Source: TMED23 sp964566055 (GTDB lineage: Bacteria; Pseudomonadota; Alphaproteobacteria; Rhodospirillales; UBA2165). Taken from it: DNA of 64,000 bases. The notes below the pieces were generated by a model. That model had not been told where the DNA came from. It made no database searches and saw only the letters and a list, made by a program, of their open reading frames with translations. The position numbers were made by a program, and so were the translations under genes. Shown piece by piece: positions 8,344-15,939 of the stretch (position 1 is the stretch's first letter; the number at the start of each line of letters is the position of its first letter). The stretch lies in the NCBI GenBank assembly GCA_964566055.1, contig CAZMHI010000020.1, positions 4,920 to 68,919 on the forward strand, read 5' to 3'.

Positions 8344-10383
8344 CGCTCTCCCCCTTCTATCTGAGAAAAGTCTGCGACTTGGTTCATGGTCGTCCGAATT
8401 TGGGACAGTAATCTAAGCCGGTTTACACGAAGCGTTGCCTCTTCGCAATTGACCGTAACCTCATCAAAAAAGGCATCGACGGGCGCGCGAAGGGACGCCA
8501 GTCCGGCCATTGCTTTGGAATAGTTCTCAGCCGCAAGATTCTGGGAAATATCATCAATGATCGCGGTCAGGACTTTATGCAGCTCCTGCTCTTCTTTCTG
8601 CTCGAGCACTTTGGCATCGGCGGCGGCGTCATAGCTGGTCTTATCTTTTTTCTCTTCGATTCGCAGGATATTAGCCGCGCGCTTGTAAGCCGTCAGCAAA
8701 TTCGCTCCATCTTCGGTGTCTAAGAACGTGCCCAGCGCCTCAACGCGAGCCAGCAAACGAACCAGATCATCTTCATTACCGAGCGCAAAAACAGCTGAGA
8801 TGAGATCGTGCCTGATACCTTTTTCTTTGAGATGGACTTTCAATCGGTCGGCGAAGAAGGAGAGGAGGTCCATCAGTTCATCTTTTTCCGACATATATTG
8901 ACCAGCAGTCCAAGAACTTCTGAATGGATTGAGAAGCGGCATTCTAATATTATTCTCGATCACCAATCGGATCACACCCAAGGCTGCCCTTCTCAAAGCA
9001 TAGGGGTCTTTCGAGCCGGTCGGTTTTTCATCAATCGCCCAAAATCCCACCAGCGTATCGATCTTATCCGCCAGAGCGACGGTGACACTGACGGGTGCGG
9101 TGGGGCAATCATCCGAAGGACCTTGTGGTGAGTAATGCTCGGCGATGGCATCGGCGACGTCCGGGCTCTCACCATCATTGAGCGCGTAATAGCGGCCCAT
9201 GGTGCCTTGCAAATCGGGAAACTCTATAACCATGCCGGAAACCAGGTCCGCCTTGGAAAGACTGACTGCGGAACGCACATGATCTTTATCGGCGCCAACC
9301 ACATCGGCGAGATCCGCTGCCAAGGCTTCAACCCGGTCAATTTTTTCGGCAAGTGAGCCCAACTTGGCGTGGAAAGTAATTTCTTCCAACAGCGGCGTGC
9401 GGAAGGCCAGCGTCTGTTTGCGGTCCTGATCCCAGAAGAATTTTGCATCGGCCAAACGTGCCCTAAGAACCCGCTCGTTGCCCGCAACAATCGCCGCACC
9501 GCCGTCAGGCGTTTCTTTATTGGCAACGAGGATAAACTTCGGCGCGAGCTTGCCTTTGGAGTCTTCGAGCGCGAAATATTTCTGGTTCTTGCGCATGGTC
9601 GTGGTCAGCACTTCCGGCGGCACTTCCATGAACTCATCATCTATGGAGCCCATCAAGGCGACTGGCCATTCAACCAGCCCAGCAACTTCATCCAAAAGCG
9701 CTGGATCATCAATCATCTTAAGCCCGGCTTTGGCCGCCAGAGCATCGGCATCACCTTTGATCGCCGCCCGGCGCTCCAGGGGATCGATCAGCACATGACC
9801 TGTTTCGAGAGACTTTTTGTAGCTTTGAAAATCAGTAATACCGGTTATTGGGGCAGAGCTTAAAAAACGATGTCCAAAAGTTATCGCACCTGAGTCAATT
9901 CCGGCAAATGGGATTAATGACACGGGTTCCTTATTAAAAATACAAAGCAAAGATTGTATCGGCCTTACCCAACGTTCAGCATGGTCAGCCCAGCGCATAG
10001 ATTTTGGCCACGGCAATTCATTTAAAGCATTTTCAATTGAGTCTTGAATGACTCTCGTTGCTGGTCGCGGCGTGAGCAAGACCTCAAAAGAATAATATTC
10101 GCCTTTTTTATCTTCTTTTATTTTAATATCTTCGTGGTCAATGCTGTCACGAGCTACCTTTCGCAAAACCTTTTTCCTCATGGGTTTCCGCATTCGTCTC
10201 GATCGGCAAGCCATCAACGACCAGCGTCAAACGCCGCGGCGTGACATATGTTTCCGAACTCTGGAAGTCCAATCCGGCCTCTTTCAGTCCATCACCGACC
10301 AATCGCTTGAGATCATCGGCAGCCCGCGCCTGCATCCGGGCCGGGATTTCTTCTGAGAGAATTTCGAGGAGGAGTTCAGCCAT
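8340..10383 (-). CDS. glyS: Glycyl-tRNA synthetase beta subunit, reading frame disrupted near N-terminus
   Basis: Together with GlyQ, GlyS forms the alpha2-beta2 enzyme that charges tRNA-Gly. Here the coding sequence is in two frames. The first ~70 residues (LLLEILSEEIPARMQARAAD, TPRRLTLVVDGLP) run from the ATG at 10383. The remaining ~610 residues (KSMRWADHAERWVRPIQSLL, VEWPVALMGS, KDPYALRRAALGVIR, VNRLRLLSQI) run in another frame to 8340. The switch lies near 10165-10180. The family's conserved KGP-containing segment between the two parts, seen in E. coli as EKRGP, is not visible. The span is 2044 nt, one more than a multiple of three. A ~40-nt deletion would explain both the missing motif and the frame change. 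It overlaps ppdK (TTGA). It may be an assembly error, since loss of this essential gene would be lethal unless compensated. Confidence 0.85.
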
Positions 10384-10389
10384 GAGATA

Positions 10390-10505
10390 CCCCCCACCCT
10401 AACCCTCCCCCGCAAGGAGGGAGGGAATTAGATTGAATACGTATCAACAATAGCTCCTTCCCTCCCCAATTTATTGGGCGGGGGAAGGTTGGGATGGGGA
10501 GGGTC
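10390..10505. repeat. GC-rich double-hairpin intergenic repeat, copy 2
   Basis: Blocks CACCCTAACCCTCCCCC, GGAGGGAGGGAA, TTCCCTCCCC and GGGGGAAGGTTGGGATGGGG are arranged around an AT-rich centre. The outer and inner blocks pair as inverted repeats across the ~30-nt middle, and each side can fold alone. It is similar in design to 4848-4938 but with the halves oriented the other way. It fills the glyQ-glyS gap, so it would lie inside any glyQS transcript. Confidence 0.68.
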
Positions 10506-10515
10506 TTTTTAAACA

Positions 10516-11406
10516 TCACTCACCCTCCTCCTGCGTTTCGAGCCAGGCTTCGCAGCAGCCTTTAGACAACGCACGGACGCGGGCGATATAGGCCTGCCTC
10601 TCGGTGACGGAAATCACGCCTCTTGCATCGAGCAAATTAAAACGGTGCGAGGCCTTGATACATTGGTCATAGGCCGGCAGCGGCAGTTTGTGCTCAAGCA
10701 GGCTCATGCATTCCTGTTCGGCATCTTCAAACTCACGGGTCAGCATCTCAACATTGGCGTGTTCGAAATTATGAGCGGAAAACTCCTGCTCGGCTTGAAG
10801 ATAAATATCGCCATAGGTCACGCCCTTACCGTTCCAGTCGAGGTCGTAGACGTTCTCGACCCCTTGGATATACATGGCGAGGCGTTCAAGGCCATAGGTC
10901 AGTTCAGCAGCCACCAGTTCACAATCGATGCCGCCAACCTGCTGGAAATAGGTGAACTGGCTAACCTCCATGCCGTCACACCAAACTTCCCAGCCGAGAC
11001 CCCAGGCGCCCAAGGTCGGGCTTTCCCAATCATCTTCAACAAAGCGGATATCATGCAGGTCTTTATCAATGCCGAGGGTATAGAGACTCTCGAGATAAAG
11101 CTCCTGCACATCAGCCGGGCTTGGTTTCAGGATAACCTGATACTGATAATAATGCTGGAGCCGGTTCGGATTCTCACCATAGCGCCCATCGGTAGGACGC
11201 CTGGAGGGCTGCACATAAGCCGCATTCCAAGACTTTGGACCGAGTGCACGCAAGGTCGTGGCCGGATGAAAAGTCCCTGCCCCCATCTCCATATCGTAGG
11301 GCTGCAGCAAGACACAGCCATAGTCAGCCCAATAGGTCTGCAACTTTAGAATAAGGGATTGAAAATCCTGCCCTTTTTTCTGGCCTTTTTGAGGGCTATC
11401 CCCCAT
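10516..11406 (-). CDS. glyQ: Glycyl-tRNA synthetase alpha subunit
   Basis: GlyQ is the class II catalytic subunit that activates glycine and charges tRNA-Gly together with GlyS. The 296-residue length is normal. Clear family segments are DFQSLILKLQTYWADYGCVLLQPYD (shortened here: LQTYWADYGCVLLQPYD), GAGTFHPATTLRALGP, YVQPSRRPTDGRYGENPNR (motif 2 region), LGWEVWCDGMEVSQFTYFQQ and GLERLAMYIQ. The reading frame is intact, in contrast to the adjacent glyS. A GC-rich palindromic repeat separates the two genes, so the pair is probably co-transcribed through it. The start is ATG at 11406. Confidence 0.97.
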   Translation of the reverse strand: MGDSPQKGQKKGQDFQSLILKLQTYWADYGCVLLQPYDMEMGAGTFHPATTLRALGPKSWNAAYVQPSRRPTDGRYGENPNRLQHYYQYQVILKPSPADVQELYLESLYTLGIDKDLHDIRFVEDDWESPTLGAWGLGWEVWCDGMEVSQFTYFQQVGGIDCELVAAELTYGLERLAMYIQGVENVYDLDWNGKGVTYGDIYLQAEQEFSAHNFEHANVEMLTREFEDAEQECMSLLEHKLPLPAYDQCIKASHRFNLLDARGVISVTERQAYIARVRALSKGCCEAWLETQEEGE

Positions 11407-11497
11407 AGCAAATCCACCAATAAATCGCTGAAATCTAGAGTGAGCGTTAGATACTTGGCAATGGCGCTTGGGTCAAGACGGCGTTTTACTGAAGTTG

Positions 11498-11875
11498 TTA
11501 TCTTAATTCAATCAATTCAATACGCACGCCATCGGGACCATCAAAGAATAGCTGCCGGGCATTTCTCGATTCCATAATATTGACCGCGTAGTCGATACCA
11601 TCTTTTTCGAGGCGCGCTTTGGCTTGATCGAAATCGGCAATCTGCAGTGCAAAATGAGCAACGCCATACAAATCATCATCCGAATCGGCGCGGTGTTCTT
11701 TAGGCTGAAAAATATGCAGCACTGGAATGTCGCCGGCATACATCCATTGCAGGGGCCGGCTGGAAGATGGCGTTGGCCCGGCTTTCAGGCCAACGATATC
11801 GGTATAAAATTTAATGGTGGTTTCTAAATCCGCAGTCGCCATGGCGACATGATGCATATCGATGACATCAGACAT
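11498..11875 (-). CDS. VOC (glyoxalase/bleomycin-resistance) family protein
   Basis: A 125-residue single VOC domain. The beginning IDMHHVAMATADLETTIKFY (His at residue 8 or 9) and the end RQLFFDGPDGVRIELIE are the paired beta-alpha-beta-beta-beta modules. Candidate metal ligands are the early His, HFALQI mid-protein and the terminal Glu. Members include methylmalonyl-CoA epimerase, glyoxalase I and ring-cleavage enzymes. The protein is short for methylmalonyl-CoA epimerase and lacks obvious hallmarks, so no reaction is assigned. The gene is 8 bp downstream of a small membrane protein gene. Confidence 0.8.
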   Translation of the reverse strand: MSDVIDMHHVAMATADLETTIKFYTDIVGLKAGPTPSSSRPLQWMYAGDIPVLHIFQPKEHRADSDDDLYGVAHFALQIADFDQAKARLEKDGIDYAVNIMESRNARQLFFDGPDGVRIELIELR

Positions 11876-11883
11876 GGCAGCAC

Positions 11884-12132
11884 TTACCCCCCGGGATATG
11901 GACAGCCCTCTTTACCGCACGATCTTGCGTCTTTGGCCGGCACAAAATCACCACAGGTTGCACATTTAACCATATCGACAGCATCTGGAACGACGGTATC
12001 GGTATCATCACCCGGCTGATTCTGTTTGGTGAGGGACTGGCCACGGCTAAAAAATTTAAAGCCATACCAGATCGCCGCAATGATGACGACGAGAACGATT
12101 AATTTCGGTAAGCTAAATCCTAACATGGTCAA
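11884..12132 (-). CDS. Small membrane-anchored protein with four-cysteine ribbon (PP0621-like)
   Basis: An 82-residue protein. Residues ~8-25 (LPKLIVLVVIIAAIWYGF) form one transmembrane helix. The C-terminal third carries CATCGDFVPAKDARSCGKEGC, abbreviated here as C-x2-C-x11-C-x4-C, which could bind zinc. The layout matches the small PP0621-type proteins of proteobacteria, whose role is unknown. The gene is upstream of the VOC gene and 57 bp downstream of the S49 peptidase gene, all leftward. The identification as zinc ribbon is inference from cysteine spacing. Confidence 0.7.
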   Translation of the reverse strand: MTMLGFSLPKLIVLVVIIAAIWYGFKFFSRGQSLTKQNQPGDDTDTVVPDAVDMVKCATCGDFVPAKDARSCGKEGCPYPGG

Positions 12133-12189
12133 GGTTGTAGAGGGAGAAGGCTGGCCAGGTCAACCATTTACCTGGCTTTTACCTCGCTT

Positions 12190-13071
12190 TTAAAGACCAA
12201 ACTTTTGCCACAGACCGCGCTCTTCAATCGCCACCAGAATTTCATCAGCAATCGAAGACATTGCACCCCTGGAAGACGGCCAATTCTTAGCCGTCATACC
12301 AAAACCAAGTTTTTGTTTGAGCCAGTTTTGGCGTTGCTCAACCGGGCGGAAGCGGACTTTGTCGCCGTAGCGCTCCTGCATAACAGCGGTAAGCTCACCA
12401 AGACCGTCGATCAATCCCATCTCAAGAGCGCGGCGTCCCGTCCAAAAGGCACCAGTGAATACTTCGTCCTCGGAAGCTTTAAGTTTATCTTTACGGCGCT
12501 CGCGCACCATTTCCTTAAAGGCATCAAAGACATCTTGTTGCAACTCCGTCAGGCGCTCAACATCGTCAGGATTTTCCCGCAAAAACGGATCGAGAGTTGA
12601 TTTCATCTCACCGGCAGTGTGAACGCGGCGCTCAACACCAAGTTTTTTAATTGCATTTTGAAAGCCAAACCCTGCCGATATGACGCCGATTGAACCGATA
12701 ACTGACGAATCGTCGGCATAAATTTCATCCGCCGCACAAGCCAGCCAATAGCCACCGGAAGCCGCAACATCTTCGGCAAAAGCAATGACCGGCACCTCAT
12801 GCTCTTCCGCCAAGGCGCGAATGCGCTTACCAATGAGCGAGGATTGCACCGGTGAGCCGCCCGGTGAATTGATCGCCAAGGCGACCGCTTTAAGATTGGG
12901 CATTTTAAAAGCGGTTTCCAGGACCGTCATCAATCCCGCTGCCGATAGCCCTGAGCGGCCAATGCCGGAGCGGTCCGAAATCACACCAGAAAGCCTGACC
13001 ACGGCAACTACCGGCTTCGGGTTACGAAAGCCCGGTACCCGCCATTTTTCCAAATATTTTCTAATCATCAA
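12190..13071 (-). CDS. sppA: S49 family serine peptidase (signal peptide peptidase SppA type)
   Basis: This 293-residue protein is a single-domain S49 peptidase that would degrade cleaved signal peptides or membrane-protein fragments. AINSPGGSPVQS marks the ClpP-like fold. The nucleophile is the Ser in VAASGGYWLACAAD, near residue 105. The general-base Lys is in GEMKSTLDPF near residue 156. VIGSIGVISAGFGFQ is the strand after the nucleophile. No strong N-terminal membrane segment is visible, unlike many SppA proteins, so it may be cytoplasmic or peripheral. It lies downstream of the TrmN6-like gene in the same direction. Confidence 0.88.
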   Translation of the reverse strand: MMIRKYLEKWRVPGFRNPKPVVAVVRLSGVISDRSGIGRSGLSAAGLMTVLETAFKMPNLKAVALAINSPGGSPVQSSLIGKRIRALAEEHEVPVIAFAEDVAASGGYWLACAADEIYADDSSVIGSIGVISAGFGFQNAIKKLGVERRVHTAGEMKSTLDPFLRENPDDVERLTELQQDVFDAFKEMVRERRKDKLKASEDEVFTGAFWTGRRALEMGLIDGLGELTAVMQERYGDKVRFRPVEQRQNWLKQKLGFGMTAKNWPSSRGAMSSIADEILVAIEERGLWQKFGL

Positions 13072-13109
13072 TCTAAAGTAGGTCGAGAGACCGGGAGCCG
13101 CAAGGGTGC

Positions 13110-13841
13110 TTAGAGTTTTAGGACCGCAGCTTCGCGCAATATAGCGTGAGCCTCAGCGGTATAAGTGTCTTCTTCGGTGTGCATGACCATCCCGTCAGTT
13201 ATCCGAATGTCACCCGGGACACCTTTTCGTGCTTGCACCAGCACGCGCTTGGCACCCTCCCCCTTAACTTTTGGCCAGAGGGGAAACCCGGAAACCGCCC
13301 GGTCCTCTGCCGCCATCAACTCAACCAACTCATCCAAGCGGTCATAGCGATGGACAAAAGTGACGCTGCCACCTTCTTTTACCATCTTGAAACAAAACCC
13401 GACCCACTCATCGAGTGCCGCTTCGCCTTCGATATTAGCGGCTGCCTTCAATGGATCGGGTGACGGATTACCGCTGCCTTTTTTATGATGAGGCGGGTTA
13501 GCCATAACATGGTCAAATGCTGCAGCCTTGAAATCGAGCAAATCAGCGCAGTGATACCCAACCTGTTTAGACAAACCGTTCAGCTGTGCAATTTCTTCCG
13601 CCAGCTCAACCAATGAGTGCTGCTGGTCCATGCCGGTAACTTGAACGTCTAGCACGCGCGTCGTCAGACACATCGCCGCCGCACCCGTACCACAGCCTAC
13701 ATCGAGAATGTGATCGCCGGCTTTTGCCGGGATGGCGGCTGCCAGCATTACCGGATCAATCGCTGCCCGGTAGCCGCCACCAGCTGACAGCATCGTCAAC
13801 TTACCACCTAACAGCTGATAGGAATTACTCGGGGTATTCAT
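13110..13841 (-). CDS. TrmN6-like tRNA/small-substrate N6-adenine methyltransferase
   Basis: A 243-residue class I methyltransferase. SAM motif I is ILDVGCGTGAAAMCL (about 44-58) and motif IV is NPPHH (about 115), the N-P-P-Y-like signature of amino-methylating enzymes. The overall look matches alphaproteobacterial relatives of tRNA1(Val) A37 N6-methyltransferase TrmN6 (YfiC). The second residue of the motif IV tetrad's aromatic position is His here, so the exact substrate is uncertain. Its ATG lies 17 bp inside the end of the DUF2007 gene, so the two are translationally coupled. Confidence 0.75.
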   Translation of the reverse strand: MNTPSNSYQLLGGKLTMLSAGGGYRAAIDPVMLAAAIPAKAGDHILDVGCGTGAAAMCLTTRVLDVQVTGMDQQHSLVELAEEIAQLNGLSKQVGYHCADLLDFKAAAFDHVMANPPHHKKGSGNPSPDPLKAAANIEGEAALDEWVGFCFKMVKEGGSVTFVHRYDRLDELVELMAAEDRAVSGFPLWPKVKGEGAKRVLVQARKGVPGDIRITDGMVMHTEEDTYTAEAHAILREAAVLKL

Positions 13842-14076
13842 AGGCGCTGACGCCGCCTTCTAATTCTTCGATGCCGGCTTCAAAAATTTGCTTGGCCCGG
13901 ACAAAATCATCATCAATCACCATGACCCGCCGCCGGATCGCGTTGGCGCTGCCTTCGAGAATACTGGTATGGGCATCGAACACCATAATCTCGATACCGG
14001 CCTCGGCCAAAATGGCCGTCAGCCAGGAAATAAGTACAGGATCATTGGTGCGCAGCAGTTCTATCATAATCTTCAC
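13825..14076 (-). CDS. DUF2007 domain protein
   Basis: An 83-residue protein of the DUF2007 family, small proteins often labelled putative signal-transducing but without known function. The pattern is IELLRTNDPVLISWLTAILAEAGIE, in which ELLRTNDPVLISWL is the family start, then VFDAHTS, then RRRVMVIDDDFVRAKQIFE. It is the first gene of a leftward unit with the TrmN6-like methyltransferase (17-bp overlap). The divergent polyprenyl synthase gene begins 115 bp away. This three-gene arrangement recurs in alphaproteobacteria. Confidence 0.82.
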   Translation of the reverse strand: MKIMIELLRTNDPVLISWLTAILAEAGIEIMVFDAHTSILEGSANAIRRRVMVIDDDFVRAKQIFEAGIEELEGGVSAYEYPE

Positions 14077-14191
14077 ATTTTATTGTTTCATACCAATAAT
14101 GTACCGCTTATCCGGTCTTGACCAGGGGGGAGTTCGCCACCTATGCTTAAACAACACTAACAAATTATTCAGGCCAAAGGAATTTAAGCCC

Positions 14192-15211
14192 TTGGGAGTT
14201 GTCGTAAATTTAGAAAGCGGATCGGGCCGGCAAAGTCCGTCATTGGAGCCGCTTATTGAACTTACTGCGAATGACATCAAGGATGTTAACACGCTGATCG
14301 TTCATTCGATGGATAGCCCGGTCGCGCTCATTCCACAACTGGCCGGACATCTCGTTTCAGCCGGCGGCAAACGTCTGCGCCCGATGATGACTTTGGCATC
14401 AGCCCGCATGTGCGGCTATAGCGGCGAACGCCATAAAGGCCTCGCCGCCTGTGTTGAGTTTATTCACACGGCAACGCTGCTGCATGATGATGTGGTCGAT
14501 GAAAGCGCGCTCCGGCGCGGTGCAGCCTCAGCTAATGCGGTCTGGGGTAATCAGGCCAGCGTCTTGGTCGGTGACTTTCTGTTTTCCCGCGCCTTTGAGC
14601 TGATGGTTGCTGATGGCTCCCTGGAAGTTCTGGCGGTACTTTCCAAGGCCTCCTCGGTAATTGCCGAAGGTGAGGTGTTGCAGCTGACGACGACCAACGA
14701 CACTGAAACCGGCGAAACCCAATATCTCGAAGTGATTAAATCCAAAACCGCGCAATTATTTTCGGCCGCCTGCCGCATTGGCGCATTGGTAGCTGAGCGG
14801 CCCAAGGTTGAAGAAGACGCACTTGAAACTTTTGGCATGAATCTCGGCATTACCTTTCAGCTGATTGATGACATGCTGGATTATTCCGCCAAGCAGGCTG
14901 ATTTGGGTAAAACTGTCGGTGACGATTTCAAGGAAGGCAAGATCACCCTGCCGGTCATCCTGGCCTTTCGCCGCGGTGATGATGACGAGCGGGTTTTCTG
15001 GCGGCGCACGCTGGAAGAGCTAGACCAATCTGACGGCGATCTCGAACATGCCATCGAACTCATGGTTAAGCATGGCGCTTTGGAAGATACTGTCGAGCGC
15101 GCCCGGCATTATGGTGCCATTGCCCGAGACGCCATGGGCATCTTCGAAGACGGGGCGGAGAAAAAAGCCCTCATCGACGCCATTGATTTCTGTATTCACC
15201 GGGCTTACTAA
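14192..15211 (+). CDS. ispB: Octaprenyl/polyprenyl diphosphate synthase
   Basis: This trans-isoprenyl diphosphate synthase builds the long side chain of ubiquinone from farnesyl and isopentenyl diphosphates. The first aspartate-rich motif is LLHDDVVDESALRRG with DDxxD near residue 98, and the second is LIDDMLDY near 226. GGKRLRPM binds the allylic diphosphate. I place the start at TTG 14192, 10 nt after AAGGA, giving 339 residues and the family's usual opening GVVVNLES. The open frame continues upstream, but that stretch overlaps the divergent DUF2007 gene and shows no homology. The last ~80 nt recur in diverged form at 15764-15845. Confidence 0.92.
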   Translation: MGVVVNLESGSGRQSPSLEPLIELTANDIKDVNTLIVHSMDSPVALIPQLAGHLVSAGGKRLRPMMTLASARMCGYSGERHKGLAACVEFIHTATLLHDDVVDESALRRGAASANAVWGNQASVLVGDFLFSRAFELMVADGSLEVLAVLSKASSVIAEGEVLQLTTTNDTETGETQYLEVIKSKTAQLFSAACRIGALVAERPKVEEDALETFGMNLGITFQLIDDMLDYSAKQADLGKTVGDDFKEGKITLPVILAFRRGDDDERVFWRRTLEELDQSDGDLEHAIELMVKHGALEDTVERARHYGAIARDAMGIFEDGAEKKALIDAIDFCIHRAY

Positions 15212-15218
15212 AGCGTCC
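15138..15218 (+). repeat. Direct repeat A1: 3' end of polyprenyl synthase gene
   Basis: This is the authentic end of the synthase gene, coding for IFEDGAEKKALIDAIDFCIH plus RAY and the stop. A diverged copy is at 15764-15845. The best shared core is CTCATCG-x-CGC-y-ATTGATTTCT followed by a conserved TA-x-TAAAGCG around the stop codon. The pair brackets the AT-rich membrane-protein gene. Confidence 0.75.
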
Positions 15219-15317
15219 GGGCAACACGGAAGCCACCGCGAATATCTCACCTAAATCACAAATCCGTGTATGATGTTCAGAAGAGTTATTTCGAATAATA
15301 ACTCCGGAGAATGGCTG

Positions 15318-15764
15318 ATGCATGCAGTGGATATGTTTATTCTAATCTCTATTGGGCAGGTCGTTGGCTGGCTTGCCGCGATATATATTGATGGTGACTT
15401 TCGACCCTTACTCGGGCACCTCGCTATTACCACGACCGGAGCCTTCTCTGGTGGCTATTTGTCGTTAAATCTTATTTCTGAATTTTCAAAATTTAATATG
15501 ATATTCAGCGCATTTTTTGTCGCCTGTCTTTTGTTATATATCGCACGCTTCAGAAAATGGTCTTACGAATGGAATTCAGATACTAAACGGCATTCAAAAC
15601 GCGTAATAGACCGGTCGGATATATCTATTGGCAAACAATTGAAATCTATCATTGTTACGCTCGTTATCGTGACCTTAATATTTCTGCTTTTGGGCTGGGG
15701 AAAATCTCTTCAGATAAGGAAACTTGTGAGTGCGCCACCAAGTATAGGCACCCTGGTGAAATAG
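15318..15764 (+). CDS. Small AT-rich membrane protein of unknown function
   Basis: A 148-residue protein with about four hydrophobic segments: MFILISIGQVVGWLAAIYI (6-24), LAITTTGAFSGGYLSLNLI (~34-52), FNMIFSAFFVACLLLYIA (~60-77) and IIVTLVIVTLIFLLLGWG (~113-130). Between the last two is a basic loop. The first two segments faintly resemble GlsB/YeaQ transglycosylase-associated proteins, but I would not assign it. I chose ATG 15318 because CGGAGA lies 7 nt upstream; a longer frame from 15270 lacks a ribosome site. Base composition is visibly AT-richer than the flanks, and the gene is bracketed by direct copies of the synthase 3' end, both suggesting insertion. Confidence 0.6.
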   Translation: MHAVDMFILISIGQVVGWLAAIYIDGDFRPLLGHLAITTTGAFSGGYLSLNLISEFSKFNMIFSAFFVACLLLYIARFRKWSYEWNSDTKRHSKRVIDRSDISIGKQLKSIIVTLVIVTLIFLLLGWGKSLQIRKLVSAPPSIGTLVK

Positions 15765-15845
15765 CAATTTTTGAAGATGGCAATAAAAAACCGCACTCAT
15801 CGTCGCTATTGATTTCTATACTCGTAGAGCCTATTAAAGCGGTCC
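15764..15845 (+). repeat. Direct repeat A2: diverged copy of polyprenyl synthase 3' end
   Basis: Beginning at the stop of the small membrane-protein gene, this segment aligns with 15138-15218 over ~80 nt with a few small gaps. Its best frame reads ALIVAIDFYTRRAY-stop, against ALIDAIDFCIHRAY-stop in the real gene. Several differences are synonymous (GCT/GCC, TAC/TAT, CGG/AGA), so it looks like the tail of another synthase allele. An indel breaks the frame upstream, and no complete gene is attached. It ends 8 nt before tRNA-Pro. Confidence 0.7.
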
Positions 15846-15853
15846 AAATAAGT

Positions 15854-15930
15854 CGGGAAGTGGCGCAGCCTGGTAGCGCACGTCGTTCGGGACGACGGGG
15901 TCGGAGGTTCGAATCCTCTCTTCCCGACCA
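15854..15930 (+). tRNA. tRNA-Pro (CGG anticodon)
   Basis: A complete 77-nt cloverleaf. The acceptor CGGGAAG pairs with CTTCCCG and is followed by A and an encoded CCA. The anticodon stem CGTCG/CGACG holds the loop TTCGGGA, so the anticodon is CGG, read as proline. The T arm contains GGTTCGAATCC. The flanks show no copy of its 3' end, so it does not look like a used attachment site. Confidence 0.96.
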
Positions 15931-15939
15931 TTTTTTCCT

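Noticed and set aside
10147..10217. Separate start (MMACRSRRMRK) for a shortened glyS
   Set aside because: Its first residues are the out-of-frame reading of the true GlyS N-terminus.
4848..10505. CRISPR-like repeats
   Set aside because: The C/G blocks are palindromic hairpins, not regularly spaced direct repeats, and no cas gene is present.
13871..14191. Open frame extending the polyprenyl synthase 107 codons upstream
   Set aside because: It overlaps the divergent DUF2007 gene, resembles no synthase N-terminus, and a ribosome site with TTG at 14192 gives the normal family start.
15854..15930. tRNA-Pro as integration site of a mobile element
   Set aside because: No copy of the tRNA 3' end and no integrase were found; the duplicated sequence is the end of the synthase gene instead.
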